In this document: in pieces, positions 25,276-34,903 of the stretch | Layout of the letters: the number at the start of each line of letters is the position of its first letter | Position numbering within the stretch: position 1 is the first letter of the stretch | Origin: Candidatus Hydrogenedentota bacterium | GTDB taxonomy: Bacteria > Hydrogenedentota > Hydrogenedentia > Hydrogenedentales > JAEUWI01 | NCBI GenBank assembly: GCA_019637335.1 | Contig: JAHBVV010000030.1 | Location: 1 to 64,000 of the forward strand | Direction: 5' to 3' | DNA: 64,000 bases | Made by a program: the position numbers and the translations under genes | Notes under the pieces: generated by a model | What the model was told of the DNA's origin: nothing | Databases searched by the model: none | What the model saw: the letters and a program-made list of their open reading frames with translations, nothing else

Positions 25276-26423
25276 AGATAGGAATCACCTGCCATCCGAG
25301 CGCCGGCGGTAGCGGCATCATGGCGACCGAACTGGGCTTTGCCCTGGCCGAACGCGGCCACACGGTTCATTTTGTCACGTCGGAGCCGCCCTTCCGCATG
25401 AAGGAGTACCGGCAGAATCTCTTTTTCCACTATGTGGACTCCGTGAGCTACCCGCTGTTCCGCACGCCACCGTATTCCCTTGCGCTGGCGACCAAAATCA
25501 GCGACGTGGCCGAAGAATACGGCATTGACGTGTGGCACGCGCACTACGCCATCCCCAATGCGGCGGCGGCGATTTTCGCGAATGAAATGCTGCCTCCGGA
25601 CAAGCAATTCGGCATTGTCACGACGCTCCACGGCACGGACATCACGCTGGTGGGTAGCGATCCGTCCTTCTTCCGCGTTACGAAGTTCGCTATGGAGCGG
25701 AGCTGCGCGGTTACGGCGGTGTCGCAATGGCTGAACGACGAAACGATGCGCGAATTCAAGCTGGATCGCCCGATCAAGACGATCTACAACTTTCTGGACC
25801 ACAGCAAGTTTTCGACGACGCCGGTGAAGCGGTGCCAGCTCGGGTGTGGCGACGAGAAGATCATTATGCATATCTCGAACTTCCGCCCGGTGAAGCGCGT
25901 GACGGATGTGGTGCGCGTGTTCAAGCGCGTCCTGGACCGGATCGACGCGCGGCTGGTTATGGTGGGCGAAGGCCCGGAGCGCATGGCGGCGGTGGGCGTG
26001 GCGAAGCAGCTGGGCATATCCGATAAGATCAAGTACCTGGGCAACTACGAAAACATCGAATCGATCATTCCCTGCGCGGATCTCGTCATCCAGCCAAGCG
26101 AACACGAGAGCTTCGGGCTGGTGCCACTGGAGGCCATGGCCTGCGAGGTGCCGGTGATTGCGACCGCCAGCGGCGGCATTGTTGAAGTCATCGAGCACGG
26201 GGTGTCAGGCTATCTTTGTGAAGTGGGCGACATCGAGCAAATGACCCAGTGCGCGCTCGAGATCCTGACGGACGAGGCGAAGGCGAAGGAAATGGGCCGC
26301 CGGGGGCGGGAGCGGGCGCTGTCCGGGTTCCGCCGGGACGACATGGTGGCGCAGTACGAGGCGGTGTACGAGGAAGTGCTTGCGATGCGGCGGGGGAGTG
26401 CGCTGGCGGCGCGCACAGCCTGA
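25272..26423 (+). CDS. bshA: N-acetyl-alpha-D-glucosaminyl L-malate synthase BshA
   Basis: 383 residues from ATG 25272, which overlaps the bshB1 stop (ATGA). A GT-B fold GT4 enzyme: [20 protein letters not shown] (BshA-type start), [37 protein letters not shown], the phosphate/nucleotide-sugar loop [17 protein letters not shown], and the EX7E region [20 protein letters not shown]. It transfers GlcNAc from UDP-GlcNAc to L-malate, the first bacillithiol step. This is the last gene of the methyltransferase-bshC-bshB1-bshA set; the pathway order is reversed relative to gene order. Confidence 0.94.
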   Translation: MKIGITCHPSAGGSGIMATELGFALAERGHTVHFVTSEPPFRMKEYRQNLFFHYVDSVSYPLFRTPPYSLALATKISDVAEEYGIDVWHAHYAIPNAAAAIFANEMLPPDKQFGIVTTLHGTDITLVGSDPSFFRVTKFAMERSCAVTAVSQWLNDETMREFKLDRPIKTIYNFLDHSKFSTTPVKRCQLGCGDEKIIMHISNFRPVKRVTDVVRVFKRVLDRIDARLVMVGEGPERMAAVGVAKQLGISDKIKYLGNYENIESIIPCADLVIQPSEHESFGLVPLEAMACEVPVIATASGGIVEVIEHGVSGYLCEVGDIEQMTQCALEILTDEAKAKEMGRRGRERALSGFRRDDMVAQYEAVYEEVLAMRRGSALAARTA

Positions 26424-26469
26424 CGCCGCGACAAACGGGAACGGGGCTGGTCTGGAGGAAGGGCGCGGA

Positions 26470-28143
26470 ATGGAGCGGGACCCCGGTCAATCGCATGCCT
26501 CTCCCCCACTTCGCGAGGCGGTCCGGCTCGCGTTGCTGTTCGGCGGGCTGAGCGCGGCCCTGTATTATCCGGCGCTTCTTTCCTGGTTTTCGAGCGACGA
26601 CTTCCTGCATCTGGAGCGGGTCATTCGCGGCGGGATTCCGTTTACGCCGGATGGCGGCGCCGGCGGTTTTCTGCGGCCCGTGACCGGGGCGAGCCTGTGG
26701 CTGGAATACCAGCTCTGGGTTCTGTGGCCGCCGGGCTTTCATGCGGTGAATGTGCTGCTGCATACGGCCAATGCATTGCTGGTCTCGCTTCTGGCGTGGC
26801 TCCTGCTACCCGACCTTCGGGCGGAGCGGGGCTTCGTGGCGGTGATGTCGGGGCTGCTGTTTCTGACGCTGGGCTGCCATGCGGAGCCGGTGGCATGGAT
26901 ATCGGGACGGACCGACCTGCTGGGGACCTTCTTTACGCTGCTGGCGCTGGTGTGCTTTGAGCGCGGTTGCGCGGGGCGTTGCGGAATCACAGGCGGGACG
27001 CTTGAGCGGCCGGTCCCCGGTTGGATGGCGACCAGCCTCTTGTGCGCGATATTGGCCTACTTCAGCAAGGAATCGGCGATCGTACTGCCGCTGCTGGCGC
27101 TACTGGTGGCCTTGCGGCATGGGGAGAGCACCGGCGGCGTCCGGGGATTCCGGTCGGTGACCCATGGACCGTGGATCTGGATGGGGCTGCACGTTGCGCT
27201 TCTCGCCGCATACTTCATCGCGCGGCGCATCTGGATCGGGGAGTTTGTGGGCGGCTATGGATTGCACGGGCACCTTCGCGCCGCGCCGGACCTGATTGCG
27301 CAGGCCACGGCAGGGCACGTCTGGCGCACCTTTCTGCCGCCGGTGGGTGGCGCCGCCGCGCCCATTCCGCTGAGCGGCATGCCGGCGCGGGTCTGGCTTT
27401 TGTTGCTCGCGGCGGGCGCAGGGATGCTAGCCTGGTCCGCGCGGCGGCCGGGCTATGGACGCCTCGCCCTGTTTCTCTGCCTGGGCTACGCGATTGCGCT
27501 GCTGCCGGTGTTCAATATCCGGGTGTCGTGGACCACACCCGAGGGCGAGCGTTTTCTCTATCTGGCGTCAGTTTTCGCGGCCATGGGTCTCGCGTGCGCG
27601 CTGGCCGCGCTTTCCGGACGGAATTTGCGCCATACGCTCCTCGCACTGGTCCTTCTCAGCCAGGCGCTCCCGCTGCACCTGGCGGTTCGCCAGTGGCGCG
27701 AGGCGTCGCTGCTTGCGCGCACCGTGGTGCGCGATATCCAGGCCCAGCACACCGGTGGAGCGGTGATCCTCGTAAACAAACCGGACTCGATTCGCGGGGC
27801 ACTCGTGTTTCGAACGGGATTGCCGGATGCGCTGCGACATTTTGGACCGCAACCCGCTCCGGAGGTGGAAACGCGCGCGCTGTACGCGACGGACCTGCTC
27901 GCCGCGGCGCACCCGTTTGACTTCCGCAGCGCGGGCGCGACCTTCATGATCGAAGCGGGTGACGGCGCCGCGCTACTGGCGGAGGAAGACCGGGCGGACG
28001 AAATTGAGACCCTGGACGCGGCGCCCGGGCGGGCCACGTTCCGCTTTCGCGATCCGGTGGCCTTCAACCGCGTGTTCGTTTATGATGCGGGGCGTGTGCG
28101 CGCGGTTGCGATTGAGGGCGCGCCGCCACCCGACCACGAATAG
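26470..28143 (+). CDS. Polytopic GT-C membrane protein, TMTC-like
   Basis: 557 residues from ATG 26470 with GGAGG about 11 nt upstream. At least ten hydrophobic segments. The N-terminal region has the DD-type motif in a lumen/periplasm loop (LSWFSSDDFLHLERVI), GFHAVNVLLHTANALLVSLL, and then HAEPVAWISGRTDLLGTFF and YFSKESAIVLPLLALL, the order found in TMTC/DUF1736-type O-mannosyltransferases and related glycosyltransferase 39-like proteins. It likely transfers a sugar from a lipid-linked donor on the outer face of the inner membrane, perhaps from the type of donor made by the GT2 at 1493; acceptor unknown. It lacks the TPR tail of many TMTC proteins. The sulfatase-like gene begins 6 nt later. 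Confidence 0.75.
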   Translation: MERDPGQSHASPPLREAVRLALLFGGLSAALYYPALLSWFSSDDFLHLERVIRGGIPFTPDGGAGGFLRPVTGASLWLEYQLWVLWPPGFHAVNVLLHTANALLVSLLAWLLLPDLRAERGFVAVMSGLLFLTLGCHAEPVAWISGRTDLLGTFFTLLALVCFERGCAGRCGITGGTLERPVPGWMATSLLCAILAYFSKESAIVLPLLALLVALRHGESTGGVRGFRSVTHGPWIWMGLHVALLAAYFIARRIWIGEFVGGYGLHGHLRAAPDLIAQATAGHVWRTFLPPVGGAAAPIPLSGMPARVWLLLLAAGAGMLAWSARRPGYGRLALFLCLGYAIALLPVFNIRVSWTTPEGERFLYLASVFAAMGLACALAALSGRNLRHTLLALVLLSQALPLHLAVRQWREASLLARTVVRDIQAQHTGGAVILVNKPDSIRGALVFRTGLPDALRHFGPQPAPEVETRALYATDLLAAAHPFDFRSAGATFMIEAGDGAALLAEEDRADEIETLDAAPGRATFRFRDPVAFNRVFVYDAGRVRAVAIEGAPPPDHE

Positions 28144-28149
28144 GACATC

Positions 28150-29742
28150 ATGACGCAGCGTATTTTCCGGCCCATATTTTCGACCATCGCCATCCTGGTG
28201 CTCCTGAGCGGATGCCAGCCCGCGAGAAACACCCTCGCCTTTGAAACCGACCTGCCGGGCCGGGGGTTTAATGTGGCCATTTTGCTCGTGGACACACTGC
28301 GCCCCGACCACCTGGGCTGCTACGGCTACGAGAAGGCTTTCACGCCGCACATCGACGCCCTGGCCCAGGAAGGGGTCCTGTTTGAGAACGCCCGGAGCGC
28401 CTCCACCTACACGGGGGAGGCGGTGGCGTCGCTATTCACGGGACGGCCGCCGGCGATGGCACGGGATGGCCTCGGCTGGGGCGCGCGCCCGACCCCGACC
28501 GAGGAAAACCTGCCGCGCGTGCTGGAATCGGCCGGGTATCAGACGGCGATATTCTCGACGTCTTTCGTCATGCGTTTCCGGGGCTTCTACGACAGCTTCC
28601 AGAGCGCCACCCTGTTCCAGGATCTTCCGATTACGTCCGAGCTGGATCTGGAGCTCACGCAAGAAGCGCTGGACCACGCGCGGTCGCGCCCGGGCGATCG
28701 GCTCTTTCAATACCTGCACTACTACGCGCCGCACGCGCCGTATAACCCGCCGCAGGCGTGGCTGGATCGGGTCGGCGCGGGCCGCGCGACGGTAGATCCG
28801 TCGGACGAATTGCACCCGGCGGACCTGGCGAGCGCGGGAATGACACGAGACGAGCCCCGGCTGGCGGCGCTGCGCGCGCACTACGACGGCGAAATCGCGC
28901 TGATCGACGACGCGATCGGGGCGTTCTTGGCCGGTCTGCGCGAGCTGGGGCGCGACCGAAATACGGTTGTGGTGTTTATTTCGGATCACGGCGAGGAATT
29001 CCTGGAACACGGCTTCGCGGATCATGCGTGGAACCTCTTTGACGAGACGCTGCGCGTGCCGCTGATCGTGTGGGCGCCGGAGCTTTTCGCGCCCGGGCGG
29101 GTTTCGGATCCGGTGTCAAGCGTGGACGTCATGCCGACGCTTCTGGCGAGCCTCCAAATCCCCCACGCCCGCTTTGAACACGCCGCCAGTGGCCAGTACC
29201 TGTTCCGCCCAGGCCCGGCACGCTGGGAGTACGCGCCGCGCACGGGCCCCATTTACGCGAGCCTGTTCCCGGAGCCCCGGGCGCAATTACACGCGGTTCT
29301 GTTCGAAGGGCACAAGTACATAGCCGGACCGCGCTGGCTTGATGGGGCGGGGGCGGGCCGCTTCTGGCGTATTCAAGGCGCACTCACGCAATTGACGCGG
29401 CGCGCGGGCTACCTGCCGCTGGATCCGTGGGCGCCGGTCGCGCGCGAGGCGGTCTTCGACTTGAAGGCGGATCCGGGCGAAACGCGGGACATCGCGGCGG
29501 AGAATTCGGCCCTCCGGGATCGCGGCCGCGCGCTGCTGGAGGCCTACCGCGAAGCGGGCGCGCCCTACCGCCGGGATGCGGCGCCCACCACGATGGACGA
29601 TCCGTTTCACGACGCGCTGGTTGAGGAACTGCTTCGCGGAGAAGCTTCACCGGAGGCCGGCGATCCGATGGAACCGGACGAGGGCGGCGGGCATTTGAGT
29701 CCCGAAATGATCGAGAGCCTGGAGACCATGGGCTATTTGTAG
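28150..29742 (+). CDS. Sulfatase-superfamily lipoprotein without the usual active-site motif
   Basis: 530 residues. Lipoprotein signal with lipobox LSGC (about residue 22). Alkaline-phosphatase/sulfatase fold: AILLVDTLRPDHLGCYGYEK near residue 42, and the metal site VVFISDHGEEFLEHGFADH near 275. The place where sulfatases carry C/S-x-P-x-R reads SASTYTGEAVASLFTGRPP, so formylglycine formation is not expected and a Thr or Ser may serve as nucleophile, as in phosphodiesterase or phosphotransferase relatives. The substrate might be a phosphorylated or sulfated glycan; unresolved. Coupled to the GT-C gene upstream. Confidence 0.85.
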   Translation: MTQRIFRPIFSTIAILVLLSGCQPARNTLAFETDLPGRGFNVAILLVDTLRPDHLGCYGYEKAFTPHIDALAQEGVLFENARSASTYTGEAVASLFTGRPPAMARDGLGWGARPTPTEENLPRVLESAGYQTAIFSTSFVMRFRGFYDSFQSATLFQDLPITSELDLELTQEALDHARSRPGDRLFQYLHYYAPHAPYNPPQAWLDRVGAGRATVDPSDELHPADLASAGMTRDEPRLAALRAHYDGEIALIDDAIGAFLAGLRELGRDRNTVVVFISDHGEEFLEHGFADHAWNLFDETLRVPLIVWAPELFAPGRVSDPVSSVDVMPTLLASLQIPHARFEHAASGQYLFRPGPARWEYAPRTGPIYASLFPEPRAQLHAVLFEGHKYIAGPRWLDGAGAGRFWRIQGALTQLTRRAGYLPLDPWAPVAREAVFDLKADPGETRDIAAENSALRDRGRALLEAYREAGAPYRRDAAPTTMDDPFHDALVEELLRGEASPEAGDPMEPDEGGGHLSPEMIESLETMGYL

Positions 29743-30203
29743 TGGGCCTTCGGCGGGTTGGGAGAGCGCATTCCAACGCGCGCCTTGAATCCCTTTCCGG
29801 AGCGGGGCTATGATCCACGCGGGCCGATTGACCCAGAATGAGCACCCGAGGGGTCTACTTGCTTGACACGAAGGCGCCGTCTTGCGGTTCGCCGGAAATC
29901 CACCATGATACGGGCCTTCAGCCCTGGCCGTAATCGTCGCATTTCTTCCTGGGCCTGCGGCCCAGGCTGGTATGATCGGCGCCTTCGGCGCGGTGCGGGC
30001 GGGCCGTCCACCACGGCGCATCTTCGACCCGCGCTCCCATTGGTCCGCACGTCCGTTGCGGCGCAGGTTTGTGTAGTAGAGGGTTCACGCCAACGTCAAT
30101 CCGCCAAATTCTTACTTGGTCCCCCCTGTTTCCATAGACAGGGATGTCTGGGTCCCGCGCTTAAAGGCATTCAGCTTCAGTCCTCACTTTGGAATTGTTA
30201 TCC
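29743..30203. other. Non-coding interval with tandem hairpins
   Basis: 460 bp without a supportable gene. It holds two adjacent perfect hairpins, CCTGGGCC-TGC-GGCCCAGG (29948-29966) and GCGCC-TTC-GGCGC (29979-29991), and a CCCTGT/ACAGGG stem (30124-30143) in the leader of the HAD gene. A T-tract is missing, so these are not classic terminators. The ORF at 29863-30207 overlaps the HAD start and looks like chance. Confidence 0.5.
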
Positions 30204-31565
30204 ATGACCGCTTCCCGCCCCAAGTTTGCCCCGCCGGAAACCGCCACGCGCCTGCTCGCCGCGCTGGGCGACGAGTTTGCCGTGGTCGAGAACCCCTCGC
30301 ATGTGTTTCCGCCGTATGAATTGTATCCGCTGGCCCCGGCGCGCCGGACCGTCCGGGATACGCTTGCGGCGGCCGTGATGGACATGGACGGGACGACGAC
30401 GACGACAGAGCCGTTGTGCATCAATGCGTTGCAAACGATGGTGGGGCGGATCAGCGGCCGGGACACGGACCCGGGGTGGCCGGGGCTCGATCCGGAACGG
30501 GATTATCCCCACATTATCGGCAACAGCACAACGCGCCATGTGGAGTACCTGCTCCGCGCGTATGCTTCGACCATCGACCCGGCGTGTTTCATGCGCGCGC
30601 TGGTGCACGCGGCGGCGTGGACGGTTGGGTTCTCGCGCGACGCCTCGCGGCGCCACGATCTGGACACGATGCTGACCGTGCTCGGCATAGCATCGTTGAA
30701 ATCCGATCCCCGCTTTGTGGCGTTGTCGGAAGTAGAGCGGCACAACGGGCCGGACGCCCGGGCGGCGCTGTCGGCGCTGGCCGGCGAGCTTGCCGGGTAT
30801 TATCCGGCGTCGGACTTCGCGCGGCTGACACGCGCGAGCGTGGAGATCTACTACCAGCGCTACCACGAATTGCTCGGCGCCGTGGCCGCGGCGGACGGCA
30901 AGCCCCTGCCCGCCTGGCTGAACCCGCCGGAAGGCGGCGTGCTGATCCAGCCCATGCCGGGCATTGGGGAATTCCTCGCGCTGATTACAGGCCTGCTCGG
31001 CGCGGAGGCGTCGCGCCTGGCGCCGCAGTTGCATGAAGCGCTGGGCGCCGGCGGGCTCACCGCCGACGCGCCCGACAAAACGTTGCGCCAACTTGGGGAG
31101 CATTTCGCGAAGCGCCCCGCGAAGGTGGCGCTCGTGACGTCGTCCATCGCGTACGAGGCCGGCATTGTGCTGCATGAAGTCTTTCGACAGCTCCATGCCG
31201 AATGCGCGTCCTGGGGTCTGAGCGACAACGTGACCGAACGGGTGCGCGCGCGGTTGGAAACCCCGGAGGTTTTCTACGACGCCATTGTCACGGCGTCGGA
31301 TTCGTGCGAGATCCGCCTGAAGCCGCACCGCGATCTGTATTCGATCGCGCTCGGCCGTATTGGCCTGAATCCGGAGGAGTTTGGGAACGTGGCGGGATTC
31401 GAGGACAGCGAATCCGGCACGATCGCCATTCGCGCGGCGGGAATATCGGTGTGCTGTGCGCTGCCGTTTCACCTGACATCGGGGCATGGCTTTCAGGCCG
31501 CGAGCCATACGTGTCCCGGGGGTTTGCCGGAGGTTATGCTCCGGGAGCGCTGCTTCCTGCCGTAG
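30204..31565 (+). CDS. Large HAD-superfamily phosphatase-like protein
   Basis: 453 residues from ATG 30204. HAD core motifs are visible although far apart: motif I AAVMDMDGTTTTTEPL near residue 60 (DxDGT), motif II ALVTSSIAYEAG near 320, the lysine in CEIRLKPHRDLY near 380 and the acidic motif IV in GFEDSESGTIAIRAAGI near 405. The roughly 250-residue cap between motifs I and II is much larger than in common phosphatases and carries no domain I recognise. The core predicts a phosphatase or phosphomutase of a sugar phosphate in the cytoplasm. It is convergent with the beta-helix gene, 27 bp away. Confidence 0.75.
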   Translation: MTASRPKFAPPETATRLLAALGDEFAVVENPSHVFPPYELYPLAPARRTVRDTLAAAVMDMDGTTTTTEPLCINALQTMVGRISGRDTDPGWPGLDPERDYPHIIGNSTTRHVEYLLRAYASTIDPACFMRALVHAAAWTVGFSRDASRRHDLDTMLTVLGIASLKSDPRFVALSEVERHNGPDARAALSALAGELAGYYPASDFARLTRASVEIYYQRYHELLGAVAAADGKPLPAWLNPPEGGVLIQPMPGIGEFLALITGLLGAEASRLAPQLHEALGAGGLTADAPDKTLRQLGEHFAKRPAKVALVTSSIAYEAGIVLHEVFRQLHAECASWGLSDNVTERVRARLETPEVFYDAIVTASDSCEIRLKPHRDLYSIALGRIGLNPEEFGNVAGFEDSESGTIAIRAAGISVCCALPFHLTSGHGFQAASHTCPGGLPEVMLRERCFLP

Positions 31566-31592
31566 CGGGCCGAAGTCCCCGCAATACCTGGA

Positions 31593-33320
31593 TTATTCGG
31601 CGCCGATTCCGAATTGATTGGCTTCCCAGGTCATGTTCTCCTTGTTGGTCTGATTGAAGCGAATGGCGTCGCCGCTGGTGTCGTAGATCGTGTTCCGCTC
31701 GACGTGAAAGCCCTTGCTGCCCTGATCGAAGAAGATGCCGTTGTTCGGTGCGCCGCCGTGGGCGAAAGCGCTGCGGTGCACGCCGTGGAAGACGTTGCCG
31801 ATGATGCGCGCGCCCGGCTGGAAGCCGAGGGTGTAGAGCGCGCCGCCGTCGGCGAGCATTTTCATGACGTCGTGCACGTGGTTGTGGGCTATCAGGGTCT
31901 CGCGCTGGCTGGTTTCCGTTTCGTTCCAGCGGAAACCGGAGGAGATGCCGGTGTAGGGCATGTCGCGAACCAGATTCTGGGTGATTTCGGTACGCTTGGC
32001 GAAGGCGTCGAAGATGCCAACGCAACCGTGATTCACGGCGCCGCACCGTTCGATCAGGTTCCCGGTGATGACGTTGTCCAGCGGCACGTCCTCGGGGCGG
32101 CTCCAGTCCGCCGAAAGATGGCGGTCTTCGTCCGGGGACTGCGGCGTCATGCTCCCGACGCCGCGCCATCCCACCATAATCCCGTTGCCACCGATGTCGG
32201 CCAGGGTGCATCGCTCCACGCGATTGCCGCGCGCGCCCGCGCCGAATGCGATCCCACCCGAGCCGGTATGGCGCACCGCGCAACGGTTTACCGTGCAGTC
32301 CTCCGCGTAGAGGAAAAGGATGGCCGCGGGCAGCACGAAGGTGGGCTCCTCAATGCGGGTGCCGTAGTGCCCCGCCTGGATGCCGAGGTATCCGAACTCC
32401 GGCAAGTCCCAGCGGCTGTGCTCAAACGTGATCCCCTCGAAGTGGAGGTTTCGCACCGGATTCTCCGGAGCCCCTTCGACGGCAATCAACTGATCCGAAT
32501 ACGGGGCGATGAATTCGCGGGTGTTGGGGTCTTCGCCCTCGGCGGCCTGGTAGGTTAAGAGACCCGAGGCGTAGTCGAGATACCACTCGCCGGGCGCGTC
32601 GACAAACGCGAGGGCATTTTCGAGGTATGCCGGCTTGTTGGTGCTGGCGCTGGTGTAATCCCCGTGCCCCACCCAGCCCATGGGGTTCGCCATTTTGAGG
32701 GTGCGGTCATTTGAGGACGCTACGATGACCCGGGAGATGGACCAATTCTGGTACATGACGAGCTCGGCGCTGGCGCCGGCCAGATTCTCGACGCCGGGCG
32801 ACGTGTTCAGCACGATGCCGGTCAGATCCTCAGAAACGCCGGCCACGCGCATCAATTCAGGGTAGTTGGGAAAGCGCCCCCGGGAAAGGCGCTCGCCATC
32901 GGCGTACAAGTCGCGAAAACGCCATTCGCCCGCGACCGCCTCGGGCAGCGTCACGCTCCAACGGTTCCCCGCCTGTTTCTCCCAACCGGTGATGGCGCGC
33001 CCGCCCGAAAAAACGACCGACTCCCCCGGATACGCGCGGTAGGTGACGCGCCGCTTGTCCGTGCCACCATCTTCGGGACCGAAGCGCAGCGGTTCCGCGA
33101 GCGTGTAGGTTCCTTCGCGCAGGACAACCGTAACATTCTGGCGCGGGGCGTCCGCAATCCGCGCGCGCACGGCCTTTTGCACGGCTTCGAGCGTGGCGAA
33201 GGGCGCTTCGAGCGTGCCCGCATTGGCGTCGTCCCCTCCGGGCGAAACGGCGAAGTCGGCGTTCACTTCGGGATTCCCGCCAAGAAGCCCGACCGATACC
33301 AGGAGCAGAGAAAAAAACAT
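31593..33320 (-). CDS. Secreted right-handed parallel beta-helix protein
   Basis: 575 residues. Signal peptide MFFSLLLVSVGLLGGNPEVN(A). A DUF1565-like start (GGDDANAGTLEAPFATLEAV) leads into pectate-lyase-type beta-helix turns, seen clearly at about 380-560 (NVITGNLIERCGAVNHGCVG, EITQNLVRDMPYTGISSGF, TLIAHNHVHDVMKMLADGGA, RIIGNVFHGVHRSAFAHGG). The fold suits a polysaccharide lyase or glycoside hydrolase such as families acting on pectin, alginate or glycosaminoglycan. No lyase active site can be assigned with confidence. Divergent from the GH88 gene, so a shared regulatory interval (33321-33489) may control both. Confidence 0.85.
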   Translation of the reverse strand: MFFSLLLVSVGLLGGNPEVNADFAVSPGGDDANAGTLEAPFATLEAVQKAVRARIADAPRQNVTVVLREGTYTLAEPLRFGPEDGGTDKRRVTYRAYPGESVVFSGGRAITGWEKQAGNRWSVTLPEAVAGEWRFRDLYADGERLSRGRFPNYPELMRVAGVSEDLTGIVLNTSPGVENLAGASAELVMYQNWSISRVIVASSNDRTLKMANPMGWVGHGDYTSASTNKPAYLENALAFVDAPGEWYLDYASGLLTYQAAEGEDPNTREFIAPYSDQLIAVEGAPENPVRNLHFEGITFEHSRWDLPEFGYLGIQAGHYGTRIEEPTFVLPAAILFLYAEDCTVNRCAVRHTGSGGIAFGAGARGNRVERCTLADIGGNGIMVGWRGVGSMTPQSPDEDRHLSADWSRPEDVPLDNVITGNLIERCGAVNHGCVGIFDAFAKRTEITQNLVRDMPYTGISSGFRWNETETSQRETLIAHNHVHDVMKMLADGGALYTLGFQPGARIIGNVFHGVHRSAFAHGGAPNNGIFFDQGSKGFHVERNTIYDTSGDAIRFNQTNKENMTWEANQFGIGAE

Positions 33321-33489
33321 ACCGCAAACTCCGCAGCTGCCCCGCGCCGCTCCACCATGGCGGCGCCGGGGCGCTGCGGCTATGATAGCGGATCCGGCGG
33401 GCCGTTCGGAATTCGTGCGCGGGTGGATGCCGGAGGCGGCGGGACGCTACAATAGCGGTTTCTCCCGAACAATAACCTTGAGAGAATCC

Positions 33490-34866
33490 ATGCAAATTGA
33501 CAACAGCCTCTCTGCGGGCGATCTTTCCACGAAACTGAGCCAGTTTTTTGCCCTGGCCGGCCCGAAACTTATCGAACTGGACCAGAGCTGGGATCCGGCG
33601 GCGGGTTCTCCAGTGTTTACCGAAGCGGGCCGCTACACGAGCCGCGGCTGGACCGAGTGGACGCAGGGTTTCCAGTACGGCTGCCTGGTGCTGCAGTACG
33701 ACGCGACGAATGACTCGCGCTATCTGGACCTCGCAATAAAACGCATTCACGACCACATGGCGCCGCACGTGAGCCACACGGGCGTGCACGATCACGGCTT
33801 CAACAACCTTTCGACCTACGGCAATGTGCTCCGCCTCGCGGACGAGGGGCGGATACCCCTGGACAGCGACGCGCGGGCGTTCTACGCGCTGGCGATCAAG
33901 GTCTCCGGGGCGGTGCAGGCGGCGCGCTGGTCGCGCATCGCGGACGGCACGGGATATATCCACAGCTTCAACGGCCCGCACTCCCTGTTCAGCGACACGA
34001 TCCGTTCCTGCCGTATTCTCATGCGCGCGCACCAGCTCGGGCATGTGCTGATGGGCGAGGGCGACACGAAGATTTCGTTGTGCCGGCGCGCGCTGGAACA
34101 CATCCAGAGCACACACCGCTACAACGTCTACTACGGGCAGGGGCGGGACCACTATGATGTCCGGGGGCGCGTCGTGCACGAGAGCATATTCAACATGAGC
34201 GACGGCCAGTACCGCTGCCCGAGCACGCAGCAGGGGTATTCGCCGTTCAGCACGTGGACGCGCGGCCTGGCGTGGGTGCTGCTGGGCGCGGCGGAGGAAC
34301 TGGAGCTTCTCCCCCACCTCGACGACGCGGATCTCGACGGGCTCGGCGGCCGCGCGGCGGTGGAGGCGATGTTGCGGGAGATGGCGGCGGCGACGGTGGA
34401 ATTCTACATTGCAAATACGACGCTCGACGGCATTCCGTTCTGGGACACGGGCGCGCCGGGGCTGGCGGAGATCCCGTCGTACCGGGACCAAGTCTCCAAT
34501 CCGCACAACTCCCACGAGCCCGTGGACAGTTCAGCGGCGGCCATCTCGGCGCAGGGCCTGCTCCGGCTCGGGCGCGCGCTGGGCTTGGACTCCGAGCCGG
34601 GCCGGGCCTTCTGGCAGGCGGGGCTGACGGTGGCGCAAACGCTGCTGAGCGCGCCGTACCTCTCCGAAGACCCGGCGCACCAGGGGCTACTGCTGCATTC
34701 GGTGTATCACCGCCCGAACGGCTGGGACTATATTCCCCAGGGCCAGGTCGTTCCGTGCGGCGAGTCGTCCATGTGGGGCGATTACCACGCGATGGAGCTG
34801 GCGGTTTATCTCCAGCGCATCGTTGATGACGCGCCTTACCTGACCTTCTTCGGGCCGGTCGCATAG
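33490..34866 (+). CDS. GH88-like unsaturated glucuronyl hydrolase
   Basis: 458 residues from ATG 33490; upstream in-frame sequence is inside the divergent promoter. An alpha/alpha-six-barrel GH88/GH105 family protein: GVHDHGFNNLSTYG near residue 95 (the Asp of the HDxGF motif), FSTWTRGLAWVLLGAAEEL near 253, PVDSSAAAISAQGLLRLG near 340, and SSMWGDYHAMELAVYL near 420. These enzymes remove 4,5-unsaturated uronic acid left at the end of chains by polysaccharide lyases. It fits a locus with the beta-helix protein next to it as the candidate lyase. No signal peptide is evident, suggesting intracellular use of imported oligosaccharides. Confidence 0.85.
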   Translation: MQIDNSLSAGDLSTKLSQFFALAGPKLIELDQSWDPAAGSPVFTEAGRYTSRGWTEWTQGFQYGCLVLQYDATNDSRYLDLAIKRIHDHMAPHVSHTGVHDHGFNNLSTYGNVLRLADEGRIPLDSDARAFYALAIKVSGAVQAARWSRIADGTGYIHSFNGPHSLFSDTIRSCRILMRAHQLGHVLMGEGDTKISLCRRALEHIQSTHRYNVYYGQGRDHYDVRGRVVHESIFNMSDGQYRCPSTQQGYSPFSTWTRGLAWVLLGAAEELELLPHLDDADLDGLGGRAAVEAMLREMAAATVEFYIANTTLDGIPFWDTGAPGLAEIPSYRDQVSNPHNSHEPVDSSAAAISAQGLLRLGRALGLDSEPGRAFWQAGLTVAQTLLSAPYLSEDPAHQGLLLHSVYHRPNGWDYIPQGQVVPCGESSMWGDYHAMELAVYLQRIVDDAPYLTFFGPVA

Positions 34867-34903
34867 CCGGGCCGATCTCGGCTTTCAACGAACAGGATTT
34901 ATC

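Noticed and set aside
29863-30207. 114-codon open frame on the plus strand
   Set aside because: It has no recognisable motif, crosses the hairpins and runs into the start of the HAD gene.
32857-34515. 552-codon open frame on the minus strand across the divergent promoter
   Set aside because: It joins antisense of the GH88 gene to a shifted frame of the beta-helix gene; neither part has a domain.
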